From contig NZ_CP146373.1 of assembly GCF_037055325.1 (NCBI RefSeq), positions 1,984,001 through 2,048,000 on the forward strand: 64,000 nt of DNA, given 5' to 3'. Made by a program: the position numbers and the translations under genes. This document shows positions 43,181 to 57,403 of the stretch, in pieces (within the stretch, counting starts at the first letter, position 1; each line of letters begins with the position of its first letter). The stretch comes from Arachnia propionica (GTDB lineage: Bacteria; Actinomycetota; Actinomycetes; Propionibacteriales; Propionibacteriaceae). The notes beneath the pieces are model-generated. The model made no database searches. It saw only the letters and a program-made list of their open reading frames with translations, and had not been told where the DNA came from.

Positions 43181-45270
43181 TCGAGGCCCGAGGGCTCGGT
43201 TTCTCCCACCGCGGCACCGGAACCCGGCAGCTAGCCGACATCACCTGCGACATCCCCGCAGGAAGCCGCGTCGCGGTGATGGGCGCCGCGGGTGCAGGCA
43301 TGTCGACATTCGCGATGACCCTGAACGGCCTGGTCCCCCACCACCACCCCGGCGACCTCTACGGGCAGCTGCGGGTCGCGGGCATCGCCACCCACGAGAC
43401 GACCCCGCCCCGCCTGGTGCGCGTCGTCGGCCTGGTCTCGCAGAACCCGGAAGCCCAGGTGATGGAGCGCCTGGTGATCGACGACGTCGCCACCGGTCCC
43501 GCGAACCTAGGGCTGGACCGCGACGAGGTGCTTTTCAGGGCCCGGCGCGCCCTGGAAGAGGTCGGGCTGGCGGGCCTGGCGGATCGTGAAACGGCCACGT
43601 TGTCCGGCGGGCAGCTCCAGCGACTCGCGATCGCCGGGGCGCTCGCGATGGAACCGCAGATCCTGGTCCTCGACGAACCCACCTCGGCCCTCGACCCGGA
43701 GGGGGCGGCGACGGTGCGGCGCATCGTCGCGGACCTCAGCGCTGCGGGACGCACCGTGGTCATGGTGGATCACGACCCGGATGCCGTGGCCGTCTGGGCG
43801 GATCTGCTCCTGGTGCTGGAGGAGGGGAAACTCGCGTATTTCGGCGCACCTGGCGCGTTCCTCGACGACGAGCGGCGGGTCGCGGCGGCGGGTATCCGCC
43901 CCCGCCACCGGTGCCGCGGCGGTGTGCCGGAGCGACCCGAACCACAGACTCCCCCCGTCCTGGAGGCCATCGACCTGACCCACCGCTACCCGTCGGGGGT
44001 GCTGGCCCTTGACGGGGTCGACGTCACCATCCACCGCGGCGAGTTCGTCGCGCTGTTGGGCGGCAACGGAGCGGGCAAGACCACCCTGGCAAAGCATTTC
44101 GCCGGGCTGCTGGAACCAACCTCCGGGACGGTCCGCAGCCACGCCGAGCGGGTGGGGTTCGTCTTCCAGAACCCCGACCATCAGATCTTCGCGAACACCG
44201 TCCTCGACGAGGTCGCCTTCGGGCCGCGCAACGCGGGACTGCCGGACCCGGAGGGGGCGGAACGGGCCGGTCGGGCCCTGAAACGGGTGGGGCTGGGGGA
44301 TGTCGCAGGACTGCATCCGCTGCGGCTCGGACGCGGGGACCGGCAGCGACTGGCGGTGGCCTCTGCCCTGGTGATGAACCCCGACGTCCTCATTCTCGAC
44401 GAACCCACCAGCGGCTTGGACTGGCGGGGCGCCGAGGCGCTCATGGGATTGCTGACGGACCTGAATCGCGACGGCACCACGATCGTCATGATCACCCACG
44501 ACCTGCCCCTGGCGGCCCGTCACGCCTCCCACACCGTGACGCTGCCCGCTCCCGTCCCAGAGATAGCCCCGAAGGATCCCGGGAATGCGACCGCACGCGG
44601 GAACGGTCTCGATGTGCGTTCAAAGCTCATGGCGCTGACAGCCGTCGTCGCCGCGACCTTCCTTGCCTCCGCTCCCTTGGTCTACCTCGGGCTGGCCGCG
44701 CTCACCGCCGGAGCCCTGGTGCGGGTACGCGGGATGCGTGGGCTCTGGGGGCTCTTGGCCCCGATGCTCCCCGTACTGGCCCTGGTCTTCGGTTTCGCCG
44801 CCTTCACCCCGGGCGGAATCGGGTACGCCTCCACCCTGGTGTTGCGGCTGGTGACGATGCTGTGCTCGACGGCAGCGCTGCTGGCCACCACCCCCGCCGA
44901 ACGATTCACCACCCTGATGCGCACCCTCCGGCTGCCGAATCCGCTGGTGTTCGTGTGCACGACCGCGCTGCGTTTCATCCCCACCCTGCGGCGGCGTTCC
45001 CGCCAGATCACCGAGGCCCAGCGGGTCCGGGGAGCTCACATCGACTCACGCGGCCCGGTGCGTCGCGTCCTGGCCCACGCCACCATCATGGTGCCGCTGC
45101 TGACCAGCGGAATTCGCATGTCGGAGGACCTGGCAGCGGCGATGATCTCCCGCGGCTACGGCATCACCCGTCACCCGACCCGCCTGCACGACCTCCACTG
45201 GACCTGGCGCGACACCCTCCTGGCCCTGGTATCAGCCGCCCTACCGCTCCTCGCCGTCGCCGCCGGTTGA
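43177..45270 (+). CDS. Fused ECF energising module (EcfA-EcfA-EcfT in one chain)
   Basis: A 697-residue protein joining two ABC ATPases and the transmembrane coupling protein of an ECF importer. NBD1 (residues 1-240) has GAAGAGMSTF at Walker A, where the catalytic Lys is Met, but keeps LSGGQLQRL, Walker B ILVLDEPTSALD and His in VMVDHD. NBD2 (~260-480) has normal Walker A GGNGAGKTT, Walker B VLILDEPTSGLD and ITHDL, while its signature is LGRGDRQRL. EcfT (~500-697) has about five membrane segments and the coupling motifs AQRVRGAHI and AAAMISRGYG. The altered Walker A and altered signature would meet in the same composite site. The gene overlaps the convergent NagD-like gene by 30 bases. Confidence 0.85.
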   Translation: MIEARGLGFSHRGTGTRQLADITCDIPAGSRVAVMGAAGAGMSTFAMTLNGLVPHHHPGDLYGQLRVAGIATHETTPPRLVRVVGLVSQNPEAQVMERLVIDDVATGPANLGLDRDEVLFRARRALEEVGLAGLADRETATLSGGQLQRLAIAGALAMEPQILVLDEPTSALDPEGAATVRRIVADLSAAGRTVVMVDHDPDAVAVWADLLLVLEEGKLAYFGAPGAFLDDERRVAAAGIRPRHRCRGGVPERPEPQTPPVLEAIDLTHRYPSGVLALDGVDVTIHRGEFVALLGGNGAGKTTLAKHFAGLLEPTSGTVRSHAERVGFVFQNPDHQIFANTVLDEVAFGPRNAGLPDPEGAERAGRALKRVGLGDVAGLHPLRLGRGDRQRLAVASALVMNPDVLILDEPTSGLDWRGAEALMGLLTDLNRDGTTIVMITHDLPLAARHASHTVTLPAPVPEIAPKDPGNATARGNGLDVRSKLMALTAVVAATFLASAPLVYLGLAALTAGALVRVRGMRGLWGLLAPMLPVLALVFGFAAFTPGGIGYASTLVLRLVTMLCSTAALLATTPAERFTTLMRTLRLPNPLVFVCTTALRFIPTLRRRSRQITEAQRVRGAHIDSRGPVRRVLAHATIMVPLLTSGIRMSEDLAAAMISRGYGITRHPTRLHDLHWTWRDTLLALVSAALPLLAVAAG

Positions 45271-46050
45271 ATCCTTTTCGACGAGTTCGTGCACACCCTC
45301 GACTATCTCGCTCGGGCGGAAAGGGAATCTCTTGGCAGATTCACGGGTGGTGATCCCGGTGAGCACCAGAACGGTATGGAGACCGGCCTCCATTCCGGCG
45401 ACGATGTCGGTGTCCATTCGGTCACCGATCATTCCCGTGTGTTCACTGTGTGCGCCTATCCGATTCAGCGCAGAACGGAACATCATCGGATTCGGTTTCC
45501 CGACCACATAAGGTTTCTTCTGTGTCGCCTCACTCACAAGAGCAGCAATTGCTCCGGTGGCGGGCAATATCCCATCGTTGCTGGGCCCTGTGGCATCAGG
45601 ATTTGTGACGATGAAACGCGAACCGGATTCGATCAATCGAATTGCACGAGTGATTGATTCAAATGAATACGTTCGAGTTTCCCCTATGACCACGAAATCC
45701 GGATTGCGGTCGGTAAGCACGAAACCGGCCTCGTGAAGGGCGGTTATGGTGCCCGCCTCGCCAATCACATACACCGAGGCCCCCGGCTGCTGCTGCTCCA
45801 GGAAGGTGGCGGTGGCCAGGGCCGAGGTCCAGATGTGGTCCTCGGGAACTTCCAGCCCAGAGTCACGCAGCCGCGCCGAGAGGTCGCGGGGGGTGAAGAT
45901 CGAGTTGTTCGTCAGCACCAGGAACGGCGTTTCCGTGCGGGTCCACTGTTCGATCAGCTCCTGGGCCCCGGGAAGCGCCTGTTCCTCGTGCACCAGGACC
46001 CCATCCATGTCGGTCAGCCAGGCATGCACATCACTTCGCAGTCGCATCAT
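45241..46050 (-). CDS. HAD-superfamily phosphatase, NagD-like
   Basis: A 269-residue HAD hydrolase. Motif I is WLTDMDGVLVHEEQ, motif II LVLTNNSIFTPRDL, motif III includes the Lys in VVGKPNPMMF and motif IV is MIGDRMDTDIVAGMEAG. The C2 cap between motifs II and III and the TNNS pattern fit NagD/AraL-type phosphatases, which act on nucleotide monophosphates or sugar phosphates. ATG 46050 is followed directly by another ATG. It is convergent with the ECF fusion gene. Confidence 0.85.
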   Translation of the reverse strand: MMRLRSDVHAWLTDMDGVLVHEEQALPGAQELIEQWTRTETPFLVLTNNSIFTPRDLSARLRDSGLEVPEDHIWTSALATATFLEQQQPGASVYVIGEAGTITALHEAGFVLTDRNPDFVVIGETRTYSFESITRAIRLIESGSRFIVTNPDATGPSNDGILPATGAIAALVSEATQKKPYVVGKPNPMMFRSALNRIGAHSEHTGMIGDRMDTDIVAGMEAGLHTVLVLTGITTRESAKRFPFRPSEIVEGVHELVEKDSTGGDGEER

Positions 46051-46059
46051 GACGTCACG

Positions 46060-46632
46060 CTACAGGCTCAGCTCAGCGCGAGCCCGTCCGAGAAATGCGC
46101 CAACCTCTTGGTCGCGCAGCCTTGCCAGCAGGCCCTCCGGCATCCCAGCCGCCTCGTACAGGGCAGTGCTGACCGCACGCTCGTGGCTCCACGCGATGAC
46201 CACCCGTACGGTGCCGGCGAGCCTACCGACGGCATCTAGCAGCGCCCACCGCTCCTCGTCGGGGATCTCGGAGCGGACCAGCGCGTCCACCACCAGCTGC
46301 ACCACGTGGTCCGAGGCTGCCAACATCATGGGGTTCGCGGCGCCCTTGGTGACGTGCACCAGCCCGATGAAGGCCATCCAGACCAGGTAGTCGTCATCCC
46401 ACGGCCCGGTCACCGTCCGCCCCCACCAGCGCTCCAGGTCCTCCCGCGACGGCTCAGCACCCTCGGGCAACCGGGAGTACAGGACCTCTTCCAGGCCCTG
46501 CGCGACCTCGGGCCCGAGGGCCAGCAACCGCTCCTGGTGGCGTCGAATGGCGTCGCGGTCCTCGTCGCGCAGGAGTCGCTGCGGGGGAATCTGCCCGACC
46601 GCCTCCCGCACCATCACGTGCAATGTCTCCAT
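46060..46632 (-). CDS. Protoglobin/globin-sensor-like protein
   Basis: A 190-residue all-helical protein. The order LLRDEDRDAIRRHQERLLAL, EVLYSRLPEG, WWGRTVTGPWDDDYLVWMAF and IGLVHVTKGAAN resembles a protoglobin domain, with His in GLVHVTKG as candidate proximal haem ligand. It begins two bases after the roadblock gene, so the two are co-transcribed. Gas or redox sensing is inference, and haem binding is not shown by sequence alone. Confidence 0.6.
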   Translation of the reverse strand: METLHVMVREAVGQIPPQRLLRDEDRDAIRRHQERLLALGPEVAQGLEEVLYSRLPEGAEPSREDLERWWGRTVTGPWDDDYLVWMAFIGLVHVTKGAANPMMLAASDHVVQLVVDALVRSEIPDEERWALLDAVGRLAGTVRVVIAWSHERAVSTALYEAAGMPEGLLARLRDQEVGAFLGRARAELSL

Positions 46633-46634
46633 GA

Positions 46635-47024
46635 TCAGGCCCTCGTGAGTAGCTGTTTGATCTCCACGGCCGCGACGCGGGCCTCTATCCGCATCAGGCC
46701 AAGGTTGGATTCAATCGGTCCTTGCATCACCAGCACTGCGTCCTCGCCGGCCCCGTAGACGACCAGGTATCCGTTCCTGCCATGGATGACGGACTCCGAC
46801 AAGTCACCCATGTTGGTGCGCTCGGAGATACGTTTCCCAATTCCCAGGGCGGTGGCGGCCATCGCGGCGATGCGTTCTGCATCCGCTTCCGGGAAGTCGT
46901 GAGCAATGGCCAGGCCGTCCTGAGAAGCGATCATGACGCCATGAAGCTCCGGTATGGCCCGCCTGATGGCACTGAGAACAAGCTTGAGATCACTGTGCTT
47001 GCTGCTGCCGAATTTTCCATCCAT
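46635..47024 (-). CDS. Roadblock/LC7 (MglB-like) domain protein
   Basis: A 129-residue protein. The segment LVLSAIRRAIPELHGVMIAS, DGLAIAHDFPEADAERIAAM, LVVYGAGEDAVLVM and the C-terminal helix VEIKQLLTRA fit the roadblock/LC7 fold, which in actinobacteria serves as a GTPase-activating or scaffold partner. ATG 47024 is chosen because the fold starts there; AAGGAAG stands upstream. No GTPase is adjacent. Operon with the globin-like gene. Confidence 0.8.
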   Translation of the reverse strand: MDGKFGSSKHSDLKLVLSAIRRAIPELHGVMIASQDGLAIAHDFPEADAERIAAMAATALGIGKRISERTNMGDLSESVIHGRNGYLVVYGAGEDAVLVMQGPIESNLGLMRIEARVAAVEIKQLLTRA

Positions 47025-47264
47025 TGCGCTTCCTTCCGCCCTCGTTGGATATGTCACCCCACAGTGCCTCAGTGCCGGGACACCTCCTGAGGACACTCGC
47101 GGACATGTTATCCCCTTTTTGTAGGTCTTCCCCCGAAGTGGAATACTAGATGATTCCAGACGAAAGTTAGGATGTGAACGCAAAAACGTTCAGTGAAACT
47201 GGATCGGATACCCGGATGCAGCAAGTCGGGATATAAGGTCGGTTCACAAGAGTATGGAGGTGCC

Positions 47265-47996
47265 GTGAAGGGAACCATGGTGGCCGGGGTCGCCGGGTTG
47301 GTCGCACTCGTGGCCGTCGGGGCGGCAGGTGGTGCGCTGCTCGTGGAACGGACACTCACCGAGGAGGCGACCCGCTCGCTCGCAGCCCAGGGACTTGACG
47401 CCCACGTCGCCTTCTCCGGGTTGACCGCCACCGTCTCCGCCGCCGATCCAGACCAACTGCCGACGGCGATGAAACTGGTGCTGGACATCCCGGGGGTGAT
47501 CCGCGCCGAAGCCGATCGTTCCTCGCTGCCCGCCGCATCCACGTCACAGGCCACGAAGCCCGCGACGCCCACCCCGAGTCCCTCTCCCACACCCACACCC
47601 AGCCCCTCCGAACCGACGCCATCCCCCAGTCCGTCGCCCAGCCCGACTCCCAAGGAGATGCCGAAGTCGGTGGTGAAGTTCGAGGGTGGGGAGTCAGAAG
47701 TCTCGTCCAGCGAACGGACCAAGATCGTTGAACTGGCGGTCTGGCTCCAGGCCAATCCAGATGTCACCGTCGAAGTCGCCGGGCACACGGACAACGGGCG
47801 TTCTTCTGATTTCCGGCGGGAACTGTCGGAGAAACGCGCACAGCGCGTGGTCGACGCCCTCGTTGCGGCAGGGGCGAATCGCGATCAACTGGTGGCAGTC
47901 GGAAAAGCCGACACAGAACCCGCGGAATCGAATTCGACTCCGGAGGGCCAAGCAGCGAACCGGCGAGTGACGTTCGTGCAACGAGGGGAAAGGTAG
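47265..47996 (+). CDS. OmpA-family peptidoglycan-binding membrane protein
   Basis: A 243-residue protein from GTG 47265 with GGAGG upstream. One N-terminal membrane segment (residues 5-27) is followed by a short BON-like region (AFSGLTATVSAADPDQ), a Pro/Thr/Ser linker (residues 102-125) and a C-terminal OmpA domain with VEVAGHTDNGRSSDFRRELS and EKRAQRVVDAL, the peptidoglycan-binding pattern. It starts an operon with the coiled-coil gene three bases downstream and is divergent from the roadblock gene. Confidence 0.85.
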   Translation: MKGTMVAGVAGLVALVAVGAAGGALLVERTLTEEATRSLAAQGLDAHVAFSGLTATVSAADPDQLPTAMKLVLDIPGVIRAEADRSSLPAASTSQATKPATPTPSPSPTPTPSPSEPTPSPSPSPSPTPKEMPKSVVKFEGGESEVSSSERTKIVELAVWLQANPDVTVEVAGHTDNGRSSDFRRELSEKRAQRVVDALVAAGANRDQLVAVGKADTEPAESNSTPEGQAANRRVTFVQRGER

Positions 47997-47999
47997 ATC

Positions 48000-50678
48000 A
48001 TGAACGGATATCTTCTGCTGGCCATCGAACTGGCGGCAATTCTTGTCGTGTGCGTCGGTTTGGCGTTGTTCCTGGGATGGGTACTCGGAAAACGTTCCGC
48101 CCGCGCGAAACTGGCCGCCGAACAGGATTCGTCACAGACACCAGCGACGGATGCGTTGAAGACCTCCAGGGTCGAGGAGAAGAAGGAACCCACCCCTCTC
48201 ACTTCCCGTGCAGTTCCCGTGACCGCACAGACATCACCTGTCACCACGCAGTCCCCCTCCCCGATCGTGGCTTCCGCATCCGATCCACAGCAGCCGGTGT
48301 CGAGCCCATCGCCCTTTGCGCCCAGCCCGTCGCCCACGGGTAACGCAGCCCCCGCCGAGACGGGGACTGCTCGGCCCGATCCCCTCAACGACCACACCAT
48401 CTCCGACGACTCCGCCGTCGACACCCACCTGATCCCCCGGATCGCCGACCAGACCACGTCCCCCGCCCCCGAGCCCGAGGCTTCCGATCCGCGACTTCTG
48501 GATGCGGAAGCCCGCGCCAACGAGGCCGAGAGCAAGGCCCGTGACGCCGAGACCAAGGCCCGCGAAGCCGAAGTCAGGATCGAGGAGGCCAATCAGCGTG
48601 CCCGTGAGGCCGAGGCCAAGGCCCAGGAAGCTGAAGCAAAAGTCGAAGCGGCTGAGGCGAAGGTTGAGGAGGCCGGTCAGCAGATCACGCAGGCCGATCA
48701 ACGCGTTTCCGAGGCCGAGGCCAAGGCCCAGGAGGCCGACCAGATGGCCCGCGCCGCCGAGACCCGTGCCGCCGAAGCGGAAACCCGCGTGCAGGAGGCC
48801 AACCAGCACATCAACGACGCCGAACAGGCCCGTCGCCAGGTGGTCGAGCTGGAGGAACGGATCAACAAACAGGAAATCGACATGGCCCGGCTGGAGAACC
48901 GCGCCACCACCGCCTGGGACAAGACGATGCCTACCCTCATCGAACGAATCGAGTCCCTGGAAGACGATCTCTCCCATGCCCGCCGCGAAGCCGCGGAACT
49001 CCAGGCCATGCTCGCCTCCGAACGTGACCAGGCCACCCCCACCCCGGCTCCCGAGGCCGATACCGAAGAAGAAGCATCGGAAGCCGAACCCGTCCACGAG
49101 GACATCGTCGACGAGGCCACCGGGCAGACCGAAGTCATCAAGGAAGATTCCTGGCAGACAATCGGTCCTGGCACCGGAGCCGCACAGGAAACCCCGATCA
49201 CGTTCGCATCCAGCGCCCTCCCCAGCATGCAACCCGCCACGGAGGACGAGGGCGAGAACGAGGAACCGGAAGACCTCGAGTCAGCAGAGGAAACAGCAGA
49301 CGCCGAGGAAGCGGCAGACACCGAAGAAACGGCAGACACCAAGGCCGATGCAACCGAAGAACCCGAACCGACCAGCGTGACCGCAGAGGATGCTCCTGCG
49401 GAGCCGGTGGATACCGATCCGGTGGACGAGAAAACCGACGGGACCGAAGAGAACGAAGAACAACAGCCCACCGCCGAGGAATCCGCCACCGAGGAATCCG
49501 CTGAAGGCGAAGAACCAGACGTTCACTCCCACGAGCAGCTCGCCCCCACAGCCGTCGTCGAACACGAGGTGGAAATCCCGGACCACGACGCACACGACGA
49601 GGAACCAGCAGACCTCGAGCCAGCCGAAGAAACAGCAGACACCAAGGCCGCTGCAACCGAGGAACCCGAACCGACCAGCGTGACCGCAGAGGACGCACCC
49701 GTAGAAGACACCCCTGAAGAGGACGCCCCTGCGGAGCCGGTGGATACCGATCCGGTGGACGAGAAAACCGACGGGACCGAAGAGAACGAAGAACAACAGC
49801 CCACCGCCGAGGAATCCGCCACCGAGGAATCCGCTGAAGGCGAAGAACCCGAACCGGACGAAGAGGCCACCGAAACTCGCCTGATGCCGCTGATTCCAGA
49901 GCCCACCTTCACCAATTTCGACGAACTCACCGCCGCCTGGAAGGAGCGGGAGACCGTCAAGTCCGAGGAGAAGCCGCAGAGCACCAGCCACACCACGGCG
50001 TGGCCCGAGCCGGAGGACGTGGAGGCAGTCACAGCGACCCGCCTGATCCCCGTCATCAAGGATGAAGAACCAGCTCCCCGACCCAACGGGAAAGACGATC
50101 TGGAGGCTCTCACCGACACCGGAAGTTTCGCCCGGCTCATCGCAACCGGCCCAGCACCGGAAGCCCCTTCCTTCACCGCTCCCTTGGACATCCCCGGAAC
50201 GGAATACCTCACCCCCTCGACGCCGGCCTACCCCGTCACGGCACACCACGACGCCGCGACCATCCCCGACATCCCAAGGATCACCGCACCGATCGCCCAG
50301 CCCTTCGAAGCCAAGCAAGACGATGCCACCCCCGACTCACGGCACGACGCAACACCATCAAAAAGCGACCTGTTGATCGATGAAACCGAGGTCGACGAGG
50401 TTCCCGTCACCGCCGGGCTCGCCGAGCCGGAACCAGCCGCGGATCCGCGAGTCAACGCGGGACACATCATCGCTCCCCAGTTCAGCATGACCAAGGAACA
50501 CGACGGCATCCTGCGAAGCCCACTTGAGCGGAAGGGACAACAGATCTCGATCAGCCTCGAGGAGGACTACACCCTCGCCGATCCCATCGACGAGGAGATC
50601 GAGGTCATGGATGCCCCCGAGGAAGAGTTCCCCGTCGGGGTCGGTATCCCGCCCGAGGACTACCCCCGGGCCCGGTGA
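48000..50678 (+). CDS. Acidic coiled-coil membrane protein
   Basis: An 892-residue protein with one N-terminal membrane segment (residues 3-28). A variable linker leads to a long Ala/Glu/Lys coiled coil (about 165-350) with repeats such as KAREAEVRIEEANQRAREAE. The remainder is very acidic and low-complexity, with a duplicated block of about 55 residues. The protein ends in conserved-looking PVGVGIPPEDYPRAR. It may be a DivIVA-like or tip-organising scaffold acting with the OmpA-like protein, but no family is claimed. The end meets the convergent FN3K-like gene without a gap. Confidence 0.75.
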   Translation: MNGYLLLAIELAAILVVCVGLALFLGWVLGKRSARAKLAAEQDSSQTPATDALKTSRVEEKKEPTPLTSRAVPVTAQTSPVTTQSPSPIVASASDPQQPVSSPSPFAPSPSPTGNAAPAETGTARPDPLNDHTISDDSAVDTHLIPRIADQTTSPAPEPEASDPRLLDAEARANEAESKARDAETKAREAEVRIEEANQRAREAEAKAQEAEAKVEAAEAKVEEAGQQITQADQRVSEAEAKAQEADQMARAAETRAAEAETRVQEANQHINDAEQARRQVVELEERINKQEIDMARLENRATTAWDKTMPTLIERIESLEDDLSHARREAAELQAMLASERDQATPTPAPEADTEEEASEAEPVHEDIVDEATGQTEVIKEDSWQTIGPGTGAAQETPITFASSALPSMQPATEDEGENEEPEDLESAEETADAEEAADTEETADTKADATEEPEPTSVTAEDAPAEPVDTDPVDEKTDGTEENEEQQPTAEESATEESAEGEEPDVHSHEQLAPTAVVEHEVEIPDHDAHDEEPADLEPAEETADTKAAATEEPEPTSVTAEDAPVEDTPEEDAPAEPVDTDPVDEKTDGTEENEEQQPTAEESATEESAEGEEPEPDEEATETRLMPLIPEPTFTNFDELTAAWKERETVKSEEKPQSTSHTTAWPEPEDVEAVTATRLIPVIKDEEPAPRPNGKDDLEALTDTGSFARLIATGPAPEAPSFTAPLDIPGTEYLTPSTPAYPVTAHHDAATIPDIPRITAPIAQPFEAKQDDATPDSRHDATPSKSDLLIDETEVDEVPVTAGLAEPEPAADPRVNAGHIIAPQFSMTKEHDGILRSPLERKGQQISISLEEDYTLADPIDEEIEVMDAPEEEFPVGVGIPPEDYPRAR
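49352..49850. repeat. Internal duplication in the acidic coiled-coil gene
   Basis: The block from about 49352 to 49510 (EEPEPTSVTAEDAP, DTDPVDEKTDGTEENEEQQP, TAEESATEESAEGEEP) recurs at about 49658-49850 with an added PVEDTPEEDAP insertion. The two copies are nearly identical at the DNA level, implying recent duplication. Confidence 0.8.
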
Positions 50679-51512
50679 TCAACTGGCAAGGTCAGCGGTA
50701 CCGAGCCTGACCAGCTGCCTGCTCCGCTCCGCATCACCCCTGAGCCGTCGGGCCAGGGTGAGGGCTTGGGGAATGTAATTCCCGGAGTAGAGAGCAGCAT
50801 GCACGAGAACCATGTGGAATTGGTGCACAGACACCCGGTGCTGCCACCCATCCGCCAATGGACTGACCTCCTGGTAGCCGGCGATGATGGAATCCAGATG
50901 CGGGGCCCGGAAAAGCGCCAGCTCCGCCAAATCTGTCTCGGCGTGCCCGCCATGGGCCGACGGGTCGAGCAACGTACCAGTTGTTCCCTCAGCACCAGGC
51001 GTGACGGCCCACATCACGTTCCCGGCCCAGAGATCGCCGTGGATCCTCGCGACATCCCCGACCAGTGCGGGCTGGGGCGCATCGAAACGCCCCTCCGCCA
51101 CCAAGTCAATGGCTCGATGCAGCACCAACCTGGCTTCCCGGGGAACCTCCGCCAGCCTCAAGTAGGGACGCAACCGCGCCTCGGCATAGAACTCGCCCCA
51201 CCCGTTCCATCTGGGGGCACGACTGACGGGAGCCGGCAGCTCCGCCAACCGCGCATCGGTCTCGCGCAAACCCGGTGGTGGCGCACCCCAGTGTGACGCG
51301 CCAGCCGCATGGGTCCGCGCGAGGCGCCTCCCGAACCTGGCAGCGTCTTCAGAGCTCGGGGTTCCGTGGGTGAGACGGCGGGTCTCCAGCCACGACTGCC
51401 CACGATCCACCACTTCAGCCACAGCCGCGCCGCCCGTCGCATCGGCTAGCCAGAAAAGACTCGTAACCTCCGTCGCGATGGCCGCCGGGCTACCGCTCTT
51501 GTGGAAACTCAT
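50679..51512 (-). CDS. Fructosamine kinase family protein
   Basis: A 277-residue kinase-fold protein. IHGDLWAGNVMW holds the catalytic Asp and Asn, and LLDPSAHGGHAETDLAELALF is the metal-binding and family block of fructosamine-3-kinases, which repair glycated amines. The nucleotide-binding N-lobe is short (MSFHKSGSPAAIATE), so I prefer this start. It is convergent with the coiled-coil gene. Confidence 0.85.
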   Translation of the reverse strand: MSFHKSGSPAAIATEVTSLFWLADATGGAAVAEVVDRGQSWLETRRLTHGTPSSEDAARFGRRLARTHAAGASHWGAPPPGLRETDARLAELPAPVSRAPRWNGWGEFYAEARLRPYLRLAEVPREARLVLHRAIDLVAEGRFDAPQPALVGDVARIHGDLWAGNVMWAVTPGAEGTTGTLLDPSAHGGHAETDLAELALFRAPHLDSIIAGYQEVSPLADGWQHRVSVHQFHMVLVHAALYSGNYIPQALTLARRLRGDAERSRQLVRLGTADLAS

Positions 51513-51763
51513 AACCTCACCTCACCAAGCAGGCTCCCGATGCATGACATGTGCGCCGCGTCGCATCTGCCAAGGCCAGACATCCGTTCCATTTCGAGGC
51601 TCCCTTGCCTGTGTGACGCCCGGGATCGGGCACCCGGGCCTCAAGTTTACAGGCAATACCGCAGGAAACCAGCCCATGATGACGGGCACGTCTGCGTGCC
51701 CACGTGGGTGTGGTTGTGCTCCCACACGTGTTTGGGGTGTGGGGGCAGTTGTGGGTTTGTGTG
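51513..51763. other. Intergenic region between FN3K-like gene and 5S rRNA
   Basis: About 250 bases. The segment 51697-51736 has repeated CACGTG and CCCACAC/GTGTGGG motifs that can fold as an imperfect hairpin on the minus strand, a plausible terminator for the rRNA operon. The remainder probably holds the promoter of the FN3K-like gene. I see no gene here. Confidence 0.45.
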
Positions 51764-51881
51764 TCCGGCGGCGTCTTACTCTCCCACACACTCGCGTGTG
51801 CAGTACCATCAGCGCTGGGAGGCTTAACTTCCGGGTTCGGGATGGGACCGGGTGTTTCCCTCTCGCTATGGCCACCGGAAC
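51764..51881 (-). rRNA. rrf: 5S ribosomal RNA
   Basis: On the minus strand the sequence begins TTCCGGTGGCCATAGCGAGA and contains CCCGGTCCCATCCCGAACCC and the TAAGCCTCCCAGCGC segment, the standard actinobacterial 5S pattern, and ends CGCCGCCGGACA. It is the last gene of the operon. Confidence 0.9.
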
Positions 51882-51926
51882 AAGTCCGTGACACAAAAGA
51901 ATATGTTTTTGTTTGTTGTGGTGTTG

Positions 51927-56878
<4,952 letters not shown>

Positions 56879-57140
56879 CGAAAAAATCAAACACACCCAC
56901 ACCCACACAACAATGCAGACACAGGCACATCCAAAAATTCAACACAGAACCCAATCACCGACAAACCCCCACAACACACACAAACATGCATGCCACAGGA
57001 GCCATCAATCAAAGGAAAAAACAAGAAACAAACCAAGAACAAAAAATCCCTGATCCATCCCCAAAAAATGGCATTGACTTAAAGCACGCTGTTGAGTTCT
57101 CAAACTTCGGAAGCCATCCATGCGGCTGGCGACTCGATCA
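56879..57140 (-). promoter_or_regulatory. rRNA leader with boxA-like antiterminator
   Basis: The transcribed leader between promoter and 16S. The minus-strand TTTGAGAACTCAACAGCGTG at about 57085-57104 is the form common upstream of actinobacterial 16S genes (boxA region). The 56880-57050 part is A/C-rich on the plus strand with no gene. Confidence 0.65.
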
Positions 57141-57169
57141 ACTTTACCCGGACTCATTTTGATAGTCAA
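57141..57169 (-). promoter_or_regulatory. rRNA operon promoter
   Basis: On the minus strand TTGACT (57169-57164) and TAAAGT (57146-57141) are separated by exactly 17 bases, a good sigma-70 type promoter, reading toward the 16S gene. Transcription would start near 57134. Confidence 0.75.
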
Positions 57170-57403
57170 ATCAAGCCCTGATTAAGTTGTCCTGAGTTTG
57201 CTTCGGCCTGACCGAAGCTCATTCATCTTAGACCCATTTCCTCAATCCGTCAACCGGATCTTCATCTTCTTTCGCGACCCTGAGTGGGATCCATGCGACC
57301 ACACTCGCCTCAAAATCAGACGATCGGAATCGGGGTTCCCAATAAGTTCGCCCCGAGAGCCTGAGGTAGATTACACGCCTAGAACGGATCGCGCAACTCC
57401 ACG

